A stretch of 64,000 nt of DNA from Tritrichomonas musculus (GCA_039105265.1 JAPFFF010000001.1:8308001-8372000); one strand, 5' to 3'; positions 1 through 9,936 are shown, counted from the first letter of the stretch. The notes: generated by a model from the sequence alone, not told the origin. Numbers and translations: made by a program.

Positions 1-521
1 GAATATGATAATTATTTTATTACTTCTAAAAAATGAATTGCTTTTAAAAAAATTTTTACAACAATTATTTGGTCTCGTCAAGTATTATCGCAATGGCCAA
101 AATTTATTATGATAACCGCATATTTTAATTTTTAATTTTCCCGTTACAACTTTTTGAATTAACTTTTTCAAAAAGTGTATAATTGAATACACTTTTTGAG
201 TTTCTCTCTCTCAAACAAGTGTGTATTTAAGATATTTTATTTTGGATTTGAATATTGAAAGTGTGGAATGTTATTTTTAATTACATCTAATTTAATAGCT
301 TGCCCAAAGTGAATATGCATTATTTTCTTATATAATTTTCAGTTGCCCTAAAAATTATTAATTATCACTTTTTTTATAATGATTTCAATACCGTGCTATA
401 CTTATTTAATATTTTAGTTCATCTTCAATTTTGATTATTTAAAAAATTGAATCTTTAATCATTTCCCATCTCTAGATATGATACAACAAATTTTTGTTCG
501 TTATAATTTTTTTGTATAACA
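1..521. other. AT-rich intergenic lead-in with one hairpin
   Basis: No coding frame is convincing here. A clean hairpin lies at 169-198: 12-bp arms (caaaaagtgtat and its complement) around a 6-base loop. It could be an RNA hairpin or only a chance AT palindrome. The stretch just before 522 should hold the promoter of the coiled-coil gene, but no clear trichomonad initiator is seen. Confidence 0.5.
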
Positions 522-2276
522 ATGAGTAGAAAGGCTAAAAAACTACCATCTCTTAAAAATTCACAAGCGAACTCACTTAAAATCGAACCATCACCATCAT
601 CGCTGCCAGATTATGGAATTGAACAATTCGAAGCCGAAAAATGCACCAAACCGCCAATATTTCATGATCCGGTTACAATCGAGGCAATGAAAAGACTTGG
701 TATTGAGCCAGAAGAATTAGTGAAACTAAGCCGAGAAGAAATTGCTAAAATACCTGGGAATCAAAAAGTTCGTTCTCAAATTGTTCAAGAACTCGAAAAC
801 CAAAGAATCAACACAATTGAACAAATCAAAGAAACGTGTAAACAAATTTTTTCCGAGCAAAAAAAGAAAGAATCTTTTGATCAAAAATATAGGCCTAAAT
901 CACAAAATTCAGTTGACGAAATCAAAAGGCTTGAAAGGATCAAAAGAGTTCAAAAGCGTGAAATAGAGCAATTAATAGCTGTTGAACTTGTTAAAAAAGA
1001 AAATAAAGATAAAGAACTTGAGAGGCAAAAAAAGCTTGAAGAAACATTAAAACAACAAGATTTAAGAAATAAACAAAAACGCGAGGAAGATGCTCGAAAG
1101 AGGAAGGAAAGGGAAGATAAGGTTATCGAAAGAATTAGACAACATGATGAAGAAATTGCAATGAAACGGCAAAAAGAAAAAGAAGCAGAAGAAAGAAGAA
1201 AAGCTGCTGAGATTGAAAACGAGAAACAACGTAAAATAGAAGCAGAAAAGCAAGAAAAACTCAAAGAACTTAAATTAAAAAAATATCATGAAGAGCGAAT
1301 TCAAAAAGAAAACGAAGAAAGAGCAAAAAAAGAAGCTAAAGAAGCCGAACAAAAAAATCGTGAAGAAATACGTTTAAAAGCGCGCCAAGATGAACTTGCT
1401 AAACTTAAAAAAGAACATCAAAAATTATTAGATAAACAGCTTGAACGTATGACATTAGCTCAAAATCGCGAAAAAGAAGAGAAAGAGCGAAAATTAGCCA
1501 AAATTAAAGAGGATGAACAACTTGCCCAACAAAGAATGCTCGAATTTAAACGAAAGCAAAAAGAAGCAATAGCAATCATGAAAAAAAGAAACGAAGATCG
1601 AATGTTGAGGTCACGTGAATTAACAAAACGATTAGAAGAAGAAGAGCAACAAAAAAATGCCGCCTTACAAGCCAAAAATTTACAAGCACAAGAGCGATAC
1701 AACCAAATAAACTCAGAAAAACAGAAAAAAATTTTAATGGCAAGAAAAGAAGATAATGAAAAGAAAAAACAAGCTCTTGAAAGAATTCAACGAAGTGAAG
1801 AAATATATATGGAAAGAGTTTCAAGACTTGACAAAAAAATGGAAGATCAAGAAACTAAATATCAAGAAATTAAGAAGAAACAAGAGGAAGAACTTCAAAC
1901 AAAGGCAGCATTACATTGGTTAAAAGCGAAAATGGGAGAAACAAGCGCTCAAAGAATGAGAAGAAGAAATCAATATCAAAAAGAAAGAACTTTATCATCA
2001 ATGGAAGAAAGGAGTAGAGTTGTCAGTGAATTAAGACAAAAACAAAAAGAAGAAAATGATAAAAGATTACAACATGCTAAATTAATTCAAAGTCGTAGAG
2101 CTAAACTTGTTGAAGAATTTAATCGGTTATTAAATATTGGCGAAGAACCTGATATTCCTATGCTAGCCGAAAAATTTGGGGTTGATGTCGAATCTATTAA
2201 GGAAAGATATATGTTAAATAAGAGAAAACTTTCTCTTTCAAATAAGCAAAATTCAAATGATGAAATTCCTGAATAG
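522..2276 (+). CDS. Large charged coiled-coil protein
   Basis: The product is 584 residues. After about 80 residues with a more ordinary composition, nearly all of residues 85-545 is Lys/Glu/Arg/Gln-rich helix with heptad-like spacing, so it should form one long coiled coil. The N-terminal box around residues 49-75 (DPVTIEAMKRLGIEPEEL followed by SREEI) resembles the short conserved box that starts several cytoskeletal or axonemal coiled-coil proteins such as CCDC177; this is an impression, not a search result. The C-terminus has a short helical segment (MLAEKFGVDVESIKERY). A structural role in the trichomonad cytoskeleton is plausible but inferred. The ATG at 522 is the first in frame. Apparent minus-strand frames across it are artefacts of its repetitive codons. 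Confidence 0.85.
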   Translation: MSRKAKKLPSLKNSQANSLKIEPSPSSLPDYGIEQFEAEKCTKPPIFHDPVTIEAMKRLGIEPEELVKLSREEIAKIPGNQKVRSQIVQELENQRINTIEQIKETCKQIFSEQKKKESFDQKYRPKSQNSVDEIKRLERIKRVQKREIEQLIAVELVKKENKDKELERQKKLEETLKQQDLRNKQKREEDARKRKEREDKVIERIRQHDEEIAMKRQKEKEAEERRKAAEIENEKQRKIEAEKQEKLKELKLKKYHEERIQKENEERAKKEAKEAEQKNREEIRLKARQDELAKLKKEHQKLLDKQLERMTLAQNREKEEKERKLAKIKEDEQLAQQRMLEFKRKQKEAIAIMKKRNEDRMLRSRELTKRLEEEEQQKNAALQAKNLQAQERYNQINSEKQKKILMARKEDNEKKKQALERIQRSEEIYMERVSRLDKKMEDQETKYQEIKKKQEEELQTKAALHWLKAKMGETSAQRMRRRNQYQKERTLSSMEERSRVVSELRQKQKEENDKRLQHAKLIQSRRAKLVEEFNRLLNIGEEPDIPMLAEKFGVDVESIKERYMLNKRKLSLSNKQNSNDEIPE

Positions 2277-2467
2277 AAACATATGCTAATTTATATAGTT
2301 TGTTTGATTAAAAATTAATATTAGTTTGCGAAATATTATGTGGCTATATTTATAAAGAGAATCATCTTTGTTGTATATATATTATAAAAATGATTTGTTG
2401 CTATTCATGAACATGATTGGCAAATAAGACTTTTGGAAAATGAAGCAATTGATTGAAAGACAATAAT

Positions 2468-3406
2468 ATGGATTTGATTCGAAATATTTCTAATGAATTC
2501 AAAAAGTCATTGAAAAAAATTGATAGAAAACGTATTTTCATGACGAATCCAACTAAATGCATAAAAGATTATGAAATAGGACAAGTTGTAGGTGAAGGAG
2601 CGTATGGGCATGTACTTTATGCAAAAGATAAAAGTGATAATAATAGACCTGTTGTAATTAAAGTAATTAATAAAAAGAATTTATTAAGATCCAAAAAAAC
2701 TCAATCACCAATAAACGAAAAGGAATCCCTTTCACGGATATCACATCCTAACATCGTATCTCTGTTTACTACTTTTCAAGATCATTTATGCTTATATTAT
2801 GTATTTGAATACATACCAAATGGACTCTTATCTCAATTTTTTAAAAAGGAGTTAAACAAAAACGCAATTTCTCATTTATTTGGCCAATTGCTACTAGCAA
2901 TAGCACATATTCACCAAAAAGGTATTATTCATCGTGATTTAAAACCTGAAAACGTAATGCTTGATGATCAAAATAGAATTAAACTTATTGATTTCGGATC
3001 TGTTAAACTATTTGAATCTGAACAACAGAAAGAAGGATTTCAAAGAGGAAGTTTCGTTGGAAGTGTTGATTACATATCACCAGAAGTTTTAGGTGATTCA
3101 CCAACTTCGCCATCTGTCGATTTATGGGCATTTGGATGCATGATTTTCACTGCTTTCGAAGGACGAACTCCGTTTTATCATGAAACAAAAATGGTGACAT
3201 ATCAAAATATTGAAAATGGAAAATTTGAATTAACGGATAAAACGCCTGAAGATGCAGCAGATTTGATTAAGAAGCTTTTAATTATTGATTACACAAAGAG
3301 GCTTGGATATGGTGAATTCGATACAAATTACTCGTCAATTAGATCTCATCCTTTCTTTCAAGGAATTAACTGGGATACACTTCCAAAAGAGCCACCTCCT
3401 TTATAA
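2468..3406 (+). CDS. PDK1-like AGC protein kinase lacking a PH domain
   Basis: This 312-residue protein is almost only a kinase domain. Visible motifs are the glycine loop GEGAYG (42-47), catalytic Lys65 in VIK, alpha-C Glu84, HRDLKPEN (155-162), DFG (175-177) and an activation segment SFVGSVDYISPE (195-206). That segment closely matches PDK1 (SFVGTAQYVSPE), and Ser195 falls at the place of the PDK1 autophosphorylated serine. The end (RSHPFFQGINWDTL, PPPL) also fits PDK1. All catalytic residues are present, so it should be active, probably phosphorylating AGC kinases at the T-loop. The usual C-terminal PH domain is missing, so phosphoinositide recruitment would need another route. The frame is open further upstream only with a TTG; the ATG at 2468 is the credible start. 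Confidence 0.85.
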   Translation: MDLIRNISNEFKKSLKKIDRKRIFMTNPTKCIKDYEIGQVVGEGAYGHVLYAKDKSDNNRPVVIKVINKKNLLRSKKTQSPINEKESLSRISHPNIVSLFTTFQDHLCLYYVFEYIPNGLLSQFFKKELNKNAISHLFGQLLLAIAHIHQKGIIHRDLKPENVMLDDQNRIKLIDFGSVKLFESEQQKEGFQRGSFVGSVDYISPEVLGDSPTSPSVDLWAFGCMIFTAFEGRTPFYHETKMVTYQNIENGKFELTDKTPEDAADLIKKLLIIDYTKRLGYGEFDTNYSSIRSHPFFQGINWDTLPKEPPPL

Positions 3407-3734
3407 GAAACTACATTATCTTTTTAAGAATTTAATCAATTTTGTTGATTTAATTGAATGCATATAAATGTTTTAGTTTTAATTATAATTTATTATTTTT
3501 TGTTTATCTATCAAATATTAAATTAATTTTAATAGCCACTAATCAAATAGAGTGCTAGTGTATTTAAGCAAATTCAATCCGTTGATTTCAAATTCAATTT
3601 GGATATTTTCAATCTTTTTTTGGCCGAATAAATTCATAATAAAATATAACCATTTTTCATTAAACTTTTTAATAGAATGAAAAAATACGAACAGAGTCTT
3701 TGAAAAATTGACAAGCCTGTTCTTGGCCTTTCTG
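3407..3734. other. Spacer between kinase and eS19 genes
   Basis: AT-rich, with no convincing gene. A 72-codon minus-strand frame (3539-3757) overlaps the eS19 start and has no recognisable features. The eS19 promoter must lie in the last part of the spacer. Confidence 0.5.
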
Positions 3735-4181
3735 ATGATTGTCGCCACCGGCCACAAAGGTTCAAACGTTCGAGAAGTTAATCCTCAAGTCTTCACTGAG
3801 AGACTTTCACAATACTTCCAAAACAGCAAGAAAATCGAACAGCCAAACTGGGCTGATCTTGTTAAAACAGGTTGCTTAAATCAAATGCCGCCAAATCTCC
3901 AAAACTGGTGGTACACTCGCGCCGCTGCTGTTTGCCGCCAAGTTTATCTTCATCCAAATACATCCGTTACTGAACTTCGCAATCGCTTTGGCTCAAAGAA
4001 ACATTACGGCACAAAGCCATGCCACTTTTGCCAATCAAGCGGTAAGGTTCTTCGTGTCATTCTTCAACAATTAGAAAAGGCAGGATATGTCAAGAAGACC
4101 GAAGATAATGGTCGTGTAATCACTCCAATCGGACAAAAACAACTTGATACAATTGCCAAAGAAATTAAGAAATCTCAGTAA
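3735..4181 (+). CDS. RPS19: 40S ribosomal protein eS19
   Basis: The product is 148 residues, close to the usual eS19 length. Family landmarks are VREVNPQVFTERLSQYF near the N-terminus, WADLVKTG, the WWYTRAAAVCRQVYL helix, and the C-terminal GRVITPIGQKQLDTIA block, which matches GGRKLTPQGQRDLDRIA of other eukaryotes. It is a structural protein of the small-subunit head, needed for 18S rRNA maturation. The N-terminus before VREVN is some ten residues longer than usual. The frame is open upstream through a TTG at 3708, but the ATG at 3735 is the first standard start. The codons are markedly richer in G and C than those of its neighbours, as expected for a highly expressed gene. The stop sits in TAAA, as in many trichomonad genes. 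Confidence 0.93.
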   Translation: MIVATGHKGSNVREVNPQVFTERLSQYFQNSKKIEQPNWADLVKTGCLNQMPPNLQNWWYTRAAAVCRQVYLHPNTSVTELRNRFGSKKHYGTKPCHFCQSSGKVLRVILQQLEKAGYVKKTEDNGRVITPIGQKQLDTIAKEIKKSQ

Positions 4182-4627
4182 ACACATTTGAAACTTATGA
4201 ATTTCTTCCTTTGGGGTAAATCTTATTAAATCTTATTTCATATTTTTTTTTTTTTTACTATGTCGTTTTACATTATCAAAAAGTTAAAGTTTGAACGATC
4301 TTTTTTAAGTCAAAAAAACAAAAAAACTTTATAAACTTTTAATGCAAATTACGAGTTATTGATATCAAATTTATGCATTTCTCCTCGCAAGAAAGTTAAA
4401 ACTAATACTATTTTTCTTTTTAATGCAAGCATATTAAAATTTTCAAAAATAATAATTTTTTTTAAATTTTTAATATTTTATGTTTCCCTCAAAATCTTTG
4501 AGAGCTTGAAAGATCTTTATCAACTGACATCAAATAAACCAAACAATAATAAAAATGCAGATAAGATTAAAAAGAAAAATAGAAAATATAAATCATATAC
4601 GTTTATATTTACATACATATCATAGCA
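4182..4627. other. Convergent intergenic region
   Basis: This is the shared 3' flank of eS19 and the minus-strand C2 protein gene. It is AT-rich with short T and A runs. An 88-codon plus-strand frame (4359-4625) is low complexity (Lys/Asn/Ile/Phe) and is not supported as a gene. Confidence 0.5.
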
Positions 4628-6691
4628 TTACTTATCATTTAATATATTTAATATATTTGTAAAAGCAGGATCTTTCTTTTCCAACAAATTTAGAAAATTG
4701 TCCGCATTTGAATCAGAATCAGAGTTCGATGGAGAATCTAATGCTGAATTTGAATTTATTATTGAGTCTGAATCCAAAATTGATTCTGAATCCAAAAGAT
4801 TTTGCTTACTATCAATTTGCTTCGGGATGTTTATATTAATGTTTTTATCATCATCAATACTTATGTTTGAATTTGTCTCTAAATTTGAATCAGAACTTTG
4901 ACTTAAATCAGAATTTAAGTCTATATTTAATTTATCAAGAGGAATATTCAATTCTTTAAAAATCTGAATTGTTGTGGCATTTAAGTTTAAGTCTTCATCA
5001 TCAATACTATCATCACTCAATTCAAATTCTTTTTTAACTTTGCTAATATTGTCGTTAATAATGCTATTTAAGCTTTGATTATTAACATTTGCATTAAGAA
5101 GTGATTTTTGTGGTATTTGGGGTTGCTTTACCGGCTTTTGCTGGTTCAAGGGTAATACATTAGGCAGCTTTTCGATTGATGTTGCATTTTGTTTTGATAT
5201 ATCTGAATTTGAGTCAATTTCTACATTCTTAAGATCGCCAATGTGCGTTGAAGAAGAAGAAGATGATGATGGAATTTCTGCATTAATACATGGAACATTA
5301 TTAGCATCAATATTTCGATTATTTATAATGTCAAGAATATCAATGTCATTTGATGACGATGAAATATCGTTTGGTTGAGGTTTGTCAAAAAGAATAAGAA
5401 CATTAGTTGCTTTTAAAGCAGGCCTTTTTGAAGGGACTGAATCAAATTCATCCGAATGTAAGCAATTAGCGTTTATATCTTTGCCCTTATTAATATTTTT
5501 ATTAGGGTTCATTAAGTTAAATAATTGTATAGTTGAATCATCAGTTTGATTATCATTTTCTTTTGATGTTGATGTAGATGTTGAAGTTGAATTATCAAGT
5601 TGTGGTTGTAAAAATTGTTTATGCAAATCGATCTCTGCTTCAATTTGCTGAATTTCAATGTCTTTAAGATTTGGACATTCTGTTGGTTTACAGGTTACAC
5701 CAATGCTTGATAGAAGAGTTTTATTAGGAGGAGTCCAACCTTTTTCAATAGCTTTATCTTTCCAATCAGGATCAACATAGCCAGGAGGTTTCCATCCAAA
5801 TGCCATAGCTTTTTGAATCCAAGTATTTTTTTTCTGACTTTTCCGATGATGTCTGTGACGTTTTCTATGCTTATGGCCATCTTCTTCATCTTCCTCTTCT
5901 TCAGCATCATTATCAATTTTTTTATTCGTTTGGTTTATTTCTGGGCTTTGTTGATTAATAGCATTTTGAACTTTCGATGATGAAGGAATATCATTTTTGT
6001 CTGGATCAATAAATTGTTGCTGCTGAGGATATCCAAGGGCTATTGTTACTGTGATATATCCAACAATTTGCCCTGTCGTAAATTGTCTTAATTCGATTGT
6101 TTGATTTTTCATTAGATATGTTAATGGCAACCCTGCACAGTCTGTTATTTCAGCAACTGATAATGGCAAAAGTGAAAAAGCAAAAAGTTCTAAATCATTT
6201 GACTCGTTTTTATTTGGGGTTTTACGATAAAATTCAACAACAGGAGTATAATCACCAAGATTGAATGTTTTAGCGTAATTTTTAAAGTCCAATGCATATC
6301 CACATCGAAAATTGACATCTCCGTCAATACACCAAACTGTGTTTGTTTCAATAATAGGAAGAGATGGTAAAACTCGAATTTTTAAAAGCAATGACTTCAT
6401 AGAACAGCCAACTAAATTAAAAGCTCGTGTGATACAAATAAAAAAATGTGAAAATTCAGGAAATTGCTGTTGAGTAATAGATTGAACAGACATTCTTGGA
6501 TTATCTTCATTAGAATATGCCTGAGCAAATAAATTAACACTCGAAATTTGATGCAGATAAGTTTTTGAATTTGATAAATAATTGATTTCAGAAGAATCAC
6601 TTGCAGACTGGGCAATATTTTTTTTCTCTAAATAAGAATAATCGTTTGACTTTTCAGAATTTTCATCAAAATCTATATATAATTCGCTCAT
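4628..6691 (-). CDS. C2-domain protein with acidic Ser/Asp/Asn-rich tail
   Basis: The product is 687 residues. Residues about 78-230 form a beta-rich module (FSHFFICITRAFNL, LLLKIRVLP, LELFAFSLLPLS, GYITVTIAL) that reads like a C2 domain of the kind found in centriolar and ciliary proteins such as C2CD3 or CEP120; the exact subfamily is a guess. A basic His/Arg/Lys patch follows at about 272-288. Next is a short tandem motif KA-M/I-xxGWxPP present twice (about 295-325). The rest, about residues 345-687, is disordered and rich in Ser, Asp and Asn, with runs of Ser. The ATG at 6691 is the first in frame. A basal-body or membrane-adaptor role is possible; no catalytic motif is seen. Confidence 0.75.
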   Translation of the reverse strand: MSELYIDFDENSEKSNDYSYLEKKNIAQSASDSSEINYLSNSKTYLHQISSVNLFAQAYSNEDNPRMSVQSITQQQFPEFSHFFICITRAFNLVGCSMKSLLLKIRVLPSLPIIETNTVWCIDGDVNFRCGYALDFKNYAKTFNLGDYTPVVEFYRKTPNKNESNDLELFAFSLLPLSVAEITDCAGLPLTYLMKNQTIELRQFTTGQIVGYITVTIALGYPQQQQFIDPDKNDIPSSSKVQNAINQQSPEINQTNKKIDNDAEEEEDEEDGHKHRKRHRHHRKSQKKNTWIQKAMAFGWKPPGYVDPDWKDKAIEKGWTPPNKTLLSSIGVTCKPTECPNLKDIEIQQIEAEIDLHKQFLQPQLDNSTSTSTSTSKENDNQTDDSTIQLFNLMNPNKNINKGKDINANCLHSDEFDSVPSKRPALKATNVLILFDKPQPNDISSSSNDIDILDIINNRNIDANNVPCINAEIPSSSSSSSTHIGDLKNVEIDSNSDISKQNATSIEKLPNVLPLNQQKPVKQPQIPQKSLLNANVNNQSLNSIINDNISKVKKEFELSDDSIDDEDLNLNATTIQIFKELNIPLDKLNIDLNSDLSQSSDSNLETNSNISIDDDKNININIPKQIDSKQNLLDSESILDSDSIINSNSALDSPSNSDSDSNADNFLNLLEKKDPAFTNILNILNDK

Positions 6692-7222
6692 TTGTTTTTT
6701 TTTAAACGTTAGAATTTAAACTTAAATTTTAAGTTCTCAAAAAACATAAGAAATATTTTTTTTATATCTCGATAAATTCAATTATATTTTTTAATTAAAA
6801 CCATTGTATGAATCAAAATACTATTACTGTTCCATAGAAAGTATTAAATCTAGTATCTGAAATTTATATATCATCCAAATATTTATGGCATGAAAACGCA
6901 TTGATAATATAGGCAAGACAATGTTTTCTTTAAAAAAGATTCATTAATTAAATTATTATAGACACGAATTTGTGTAAGAACATAAAATGAATATATTTTA
7001 GCTAATTCCGCAAACATCATAAGATATACTTTATAAACTGAAACTAGATGATAAATAAATCATTTTAAATTATGCATTAAAGTGGAACTAACAAAGCATC
7101 TAACTTTTTTTAAAAAATTAGATATTAGCTGTGCAGATTTGAATTAACTTTATACATATATATCTTTCATTATTTTTTTTAAAACTGTTTCTAGCAATTG
7201 ACAAATATAAAACCAAAATCTA
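6692..7222. other. Intergenic region between two minus-strand genes
   Basis: About 530 bp of AT-rich DNA. It contains the promoter side of the C2 protein gene and the 3' flank of the next gene. No repeat, RNA gene or reading frame is evident. Confidence 0.45.
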
Positions 7223-8611
7223 TCATGTATCGGGAAAATGTGTCTTAAGAAACAATTGAGATGCTTCATAAACGTCTTCTGATCCATTTAAGGATATTTC
7301 TTCAATTATTTGTATTCCATCTGTTTCTAGAAAAGATGAATGAATTTGATAATCGTGACTTAAAACATTTTCCATCATTAACATTGCATTTAATAATTCA
7401 ATAGTTACCAAATACGAAATATCATCAGCTTCCTTTGCTAAAAAAACTAAGTATATAACAAAGCTAGGATTAAGCAAAAAAGTTTTGTCCTCGTTCGTTC
7501 CATGCTTCATTATTAAATTAAGTATTGATAATGATTTTTTTTTGGCTTTAAATGATGCATTTTTAAAAATCATTTGAAGATTAGTTAGCATATCCGTTTG
7601 AAGTAGCATTTTTATCGATATAGGATTGCTCCTTATAAATAAATCCAAACAGTCGAGGGCTAAATGCTGAATGTTTGGATAGCATGAATTGATCAATGAA
7701 ACTATTATTTCAATATTTATAGAAGGATCTTTTAAAGCTGATCCTTTTTTTAAAAGCGGGATATATGCTTGTAAAACGCCAGATACAAATTTTTTATTAA
7801 GCGTATTGGCATTTTGCTGGAGTACAAAATTAAAAAATAATTTAGATTTGCCGCACACTTCATTTTCAGTAAATTGGGCTGATTTATTAAAAATAAGCGT
7901 TAAAATCTTAATGCATCTGAAGTAAATCTCATATTCATATGATTTTATTTCATTTTGGTTTACAGATTTTTGGTAAAATAAATCTAAATAGTTATTAAGA
8001 AAATCGATCATTTCGTAAGATTCTTTATCTGTTAAAAAACCATATTTTGTGAAATAAAATAATATCCAAAAAATGTGAACTGGTATATCTGGATCCATAT
8101 TATTAATATCGGAATTCTTCATAAAAAAGAAAATTGTAAATTCTTTGTATATCATCCCACATATACATTGACTGCTGTGCATTATTCTGGTGATAGAGAT
8201 TATAGCTTTGACGTAAAAAGGCGAATCTAAATTAAAAATATTATCTTTCAAAACTTTTAAAATTCCTGTGGTTATAATAAATGTTAATCCGCTTATTGAA
8301 TTTTTAATAGCATTTGAAATTAAGTTAAATGAGTTTTTGGCTAAATAAGTATTTTGATTTTCTTCATTAATGAGATTAGCAACGGCAACTGTTAAAATTA
8401 AATGCGTTTGCTCATTATATTCAAATTTGTTACTATAATAGTGCCTTGAAAAAAAATTCATGATTTTATTTAATAAGTCAATATTACTGGTTTGTAGTTG
8501 ATTGAAATAGGAGTTGAACTCTTCCTCCGAAAGAGTAAAAATATCATTCTTATCATCTTTATCATCTTTTTCAATTCTTATTTCTTGCCGACAACTATCA
8601 TTTTGCTTCAT
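7223..8611 (-). CDS. Armadillo/HEAT-like helical repeat protein
   Basis: The product is 462 residues. After a short charged N-terminus the whole protein is amphipathic helices of about 40 residues per unit with ARM-like periodicity, for example INIEIIVSLINSCYPNIQHL, LDLFIRSNPISIKMLLQ and KAKKKSLSILNLIMKHG. It resembles importin-alpha or beta-catenin-like solenoids, but no importin-beta-binding N-terminus is present. Proteins of this type act as scaffolds; partner and pathway cannot be named. The start is the first ATG (8611). It lies in a run of three minus-strand genes with spacers of 168 to 531 bp. Confidence 0.75.
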   Translation of the reverse strand: MKQNDSCRQEIRIEKDDKDDKNDIFTLSEEEFNSYFNQLQTSNIDLLNKIMNFFSRHYYSNKFEYNEQTHLILTVAVANLINEENQNTYLAKNSFNLISNAIKNSISGLTFIITTGILKVLKDNIFNLDSPFYVKAIISITRIMHSSQCICGMIYKEFTIFFFMKNSDINNMDPDIPVHIFWILFYFTKYGFLTDKESYEMIDFLNNYLDLFYQKSVNQNEIKSYEYEIYFRCIKILTLIFNKSAQFTENEVCGKSKLFFNFVLQQNANTLNKKFVSGVLQAYIPLLKKGSALKDPSINIEIIVSLINSCYPNIQHLALDCLDLFIRSNPISIKMLLQTDMLTNLQMIFKNASFKAKKKSLSILNLIMKHGTNEDKTFLLNPSFVIYLVFLAKEADDISYLVTIELLNAMLMMENVLSHDYQIHSSFLETDGIQIIEEISLNGSEDVYEASQLFLKTHFPDT

Positions 8612-8779
8612 TAATGGAAAATTTGTAAAATGCTAAATAAGAATTGAAAAAGAATCGTTATCATTCAATTTTTTTTTTTTAACCAAAAGAAAAAAAAAGC
8701 TTGGAGAATTACATTTTTATGGTATTATTTAATTTATTGAAATTTTGTGATATATTATTAGCTCCTCTTGAGAAAACAT

Positions 8780-9334
8780 TTATTTTTCTGCGATTGAAGG
8801 AAGTTTACCTCCATGAATGAGTTTAATAACTGGCGGCTGAGAGAGAATAAAAGGGGTAAATAATAAAAGAACCGCCAAAAAGAGGGAGGTGTAAAATTTG
8901 TTGACAAATTTGAAAACAAAGGCAAGAGTGAAACAAACAGCTGCATAAATAGCTGATTTAGTAGTAGAAATAGATTGAGGCTTCGAGTCTGAATTTTTAC
9001 AGTGCGCATTAATAAGATCTACTAGTTCTTGAAGTGTATATAATTTGACTCCTTGTTGCAATTTTTCTGGAGAAAGTTCAGGGAAAAGCTTTGTTTCTAA
9101 GTAGGAACCGAAATAAACCCAAATAATGGCAATAGAATAAATAACAATAGAAATCAGTGCGAGAGTAGCAAATACACCGCAATCGTATGATTTACTTGAA
9201 ATAGCTGTTCCTAAAACAATTAAAAGGACTAGGCCAAAAACTAGAGGTCTCTTCAAAAGAAAAACTTCTTCAAGGCGTATAATAAGTTTTTCATATGGTT
9301 GAAGACGGTCGATAAGAGGTCTTTTAGATACCAT
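8780..9334 (-). CDS. Reticulon-homology, ARL6IP1-like ER membrane protein
   Basis: The product is 184 residues with two long hydrophobic hairpins: about 29-78 (RPLVFGLVLLIVLGTAI through IYSIAIIWVYFG) and about 127-165 (IYAAVCFTLAFVFKF, LFLAVLLLFTPFIL). They are separated by a soluble loop of about 50 residues with LYTLQELVDLINAHC. This layout, and the N-terminal LQPYEKLIIRLEEVFLLKRP, match ARL6IP1 (LQGW-EVLLMAD-VLRWERP) and the reticulon-homology fold that wedges into and curves ER tubules. Role and location are inferred from the family. No signal peptide is expected. It faces the Myb gene across a 99-bp divergent spacer. Confidence 0.7.
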   Translation of the reverse strand: MVSKRPLIDRLQPYEKLIIRLEEVFLLKRPLVFGLVLLIVLGTAISSKSYDCGVFATLALISIVIYSIAIIWVYFGSYLETKLFPELSPEKLQQGVKLYTLQELVDLINAHCKNSDSKPQSISTTKSAIYAAVCFTLAFVFKFVNKFYTSLFLAVLLLFTPFILSQPPVIKLIHGGKLPSIAEK

Positions 9335-9433
9335 TTGAATGATCGTCCTATCGTTAATTTGAGAGAATTTTTTTTTTTTAAAAAATTTTTGTTAATTAAC
9401 AGATCTGACTAATATTTTCATTATTTAAAGGGA
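9335..9433. promoter_or_regulatory. Divergent promoter with trichomonad-like initiator
   Basis: This 99-bp spacer must drive both the minus-strand ER protein and the plus-strand Myb gene. TCATTATTT at 9418-9426, about 10 bp before the Myb ATG, fits the trichomonad initiator consensus (TCAYTWYTCATTA-like) in sequence and position. On the other side only T-rich sequence is seen. Confidence 0.45.
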
Positions 9434-9862
9434 ATGTCAGAACAAGAACAAGATTTAGAAAATTCTACAGAAGAGAATGAAGATAAAACAATCAAACCTA
9501 TAATTCGACGGAAAAAGAAAAGGGATATTTTTACAGAAGAAGAAGATAAATTACTAAAAAAAATTGTTGCCGCAGTTGGAGAGAAACACTGGGACAAAAT
9601 TATCAAGTTTTTCCCCGGAAAAACTGCTCGCCAGGTCAGAGAGCATTATCGCTTTTCACTTAGGCCAAATATAAACCGTACTCCTTTTACAATTGATGAA
9701 GATACTCTTTTACTTCAATTGTACAAAAAGCATGGCCCACGTTGGGTTCTTTTTCAAACATATTTTAAAAATAGGACACCTGACTCAATTAAAAATAGAT
9801 GCCGAATTCTTACTAATTATCAGCCATCTAAACATTATCCACCAGAATATGCAAAACAATAA
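9434..9862 (+). CDS. Two-repeat Myb DNA-binding protein
   Basis: The product is 142 residues, nearly all DNA-binding domain. Repeat one is about residues 32-78 (FTEEEDKLLKKIV, HWDKIIKFFPGKTARQVREHY). Repeat two is about 84-130 (FTIDEDTLLLQLYKKHG, RWVLFQTYFKNRTPDSIKNRC). The spaced aromatic residues of each helix-turn-helix are present, and the third helices carry the usual R-Q-V-R and S-I-K-N-R contacts. Small R2R3 Myb proteins are a greatly expanded family in trichomonads and include regulators that bind promoter Myb elements. The N-terminus is acidic, then basic (RRKKKR), a likely nuclear signal. The start ATG lies about 10 bp behind an initiator-like TCATTATTT. Confidence 0.9.
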   Translation: MSEQEQDLENSTEENEDKTIKPIIRRKKKRDIFTEEEDKLLKKIVAAVGEKHWDKIIKFFPGKTARQVREHYRFSLRPNINRTPFTIDEDTLLLQLYKKHGPRWVLFQTYFKNRTPDSIKNRCRILTNYQPSKHYPPEYAKQ

Positions 9863-9936
9863 CTTTTTATAATATTTTTCATGAACTTATTTTAATCGAA
9901 ATGTGATATAAAAAAATGTCTGTTAGTAATTAAATA

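Noticed and set aside
950-1264. Minus-strand frames of 60-100 codons across the first coiled-coil gene
   Set aside because: They are Ser/Phe/Leu-rich complements of Lys/Glu codons in a real gene, with no features of their own.
2453-2467. Upstream starts by TTG for the kinase, eS19, giant ubiquitin-like, 290-residue ubiquitin-like, Rrp5 and 107-residue genes
   Set aside because: Nuclear eukaryotic genes start with ATG; in each case the first in-frame ATG leaves the whole recognisable domain intact.
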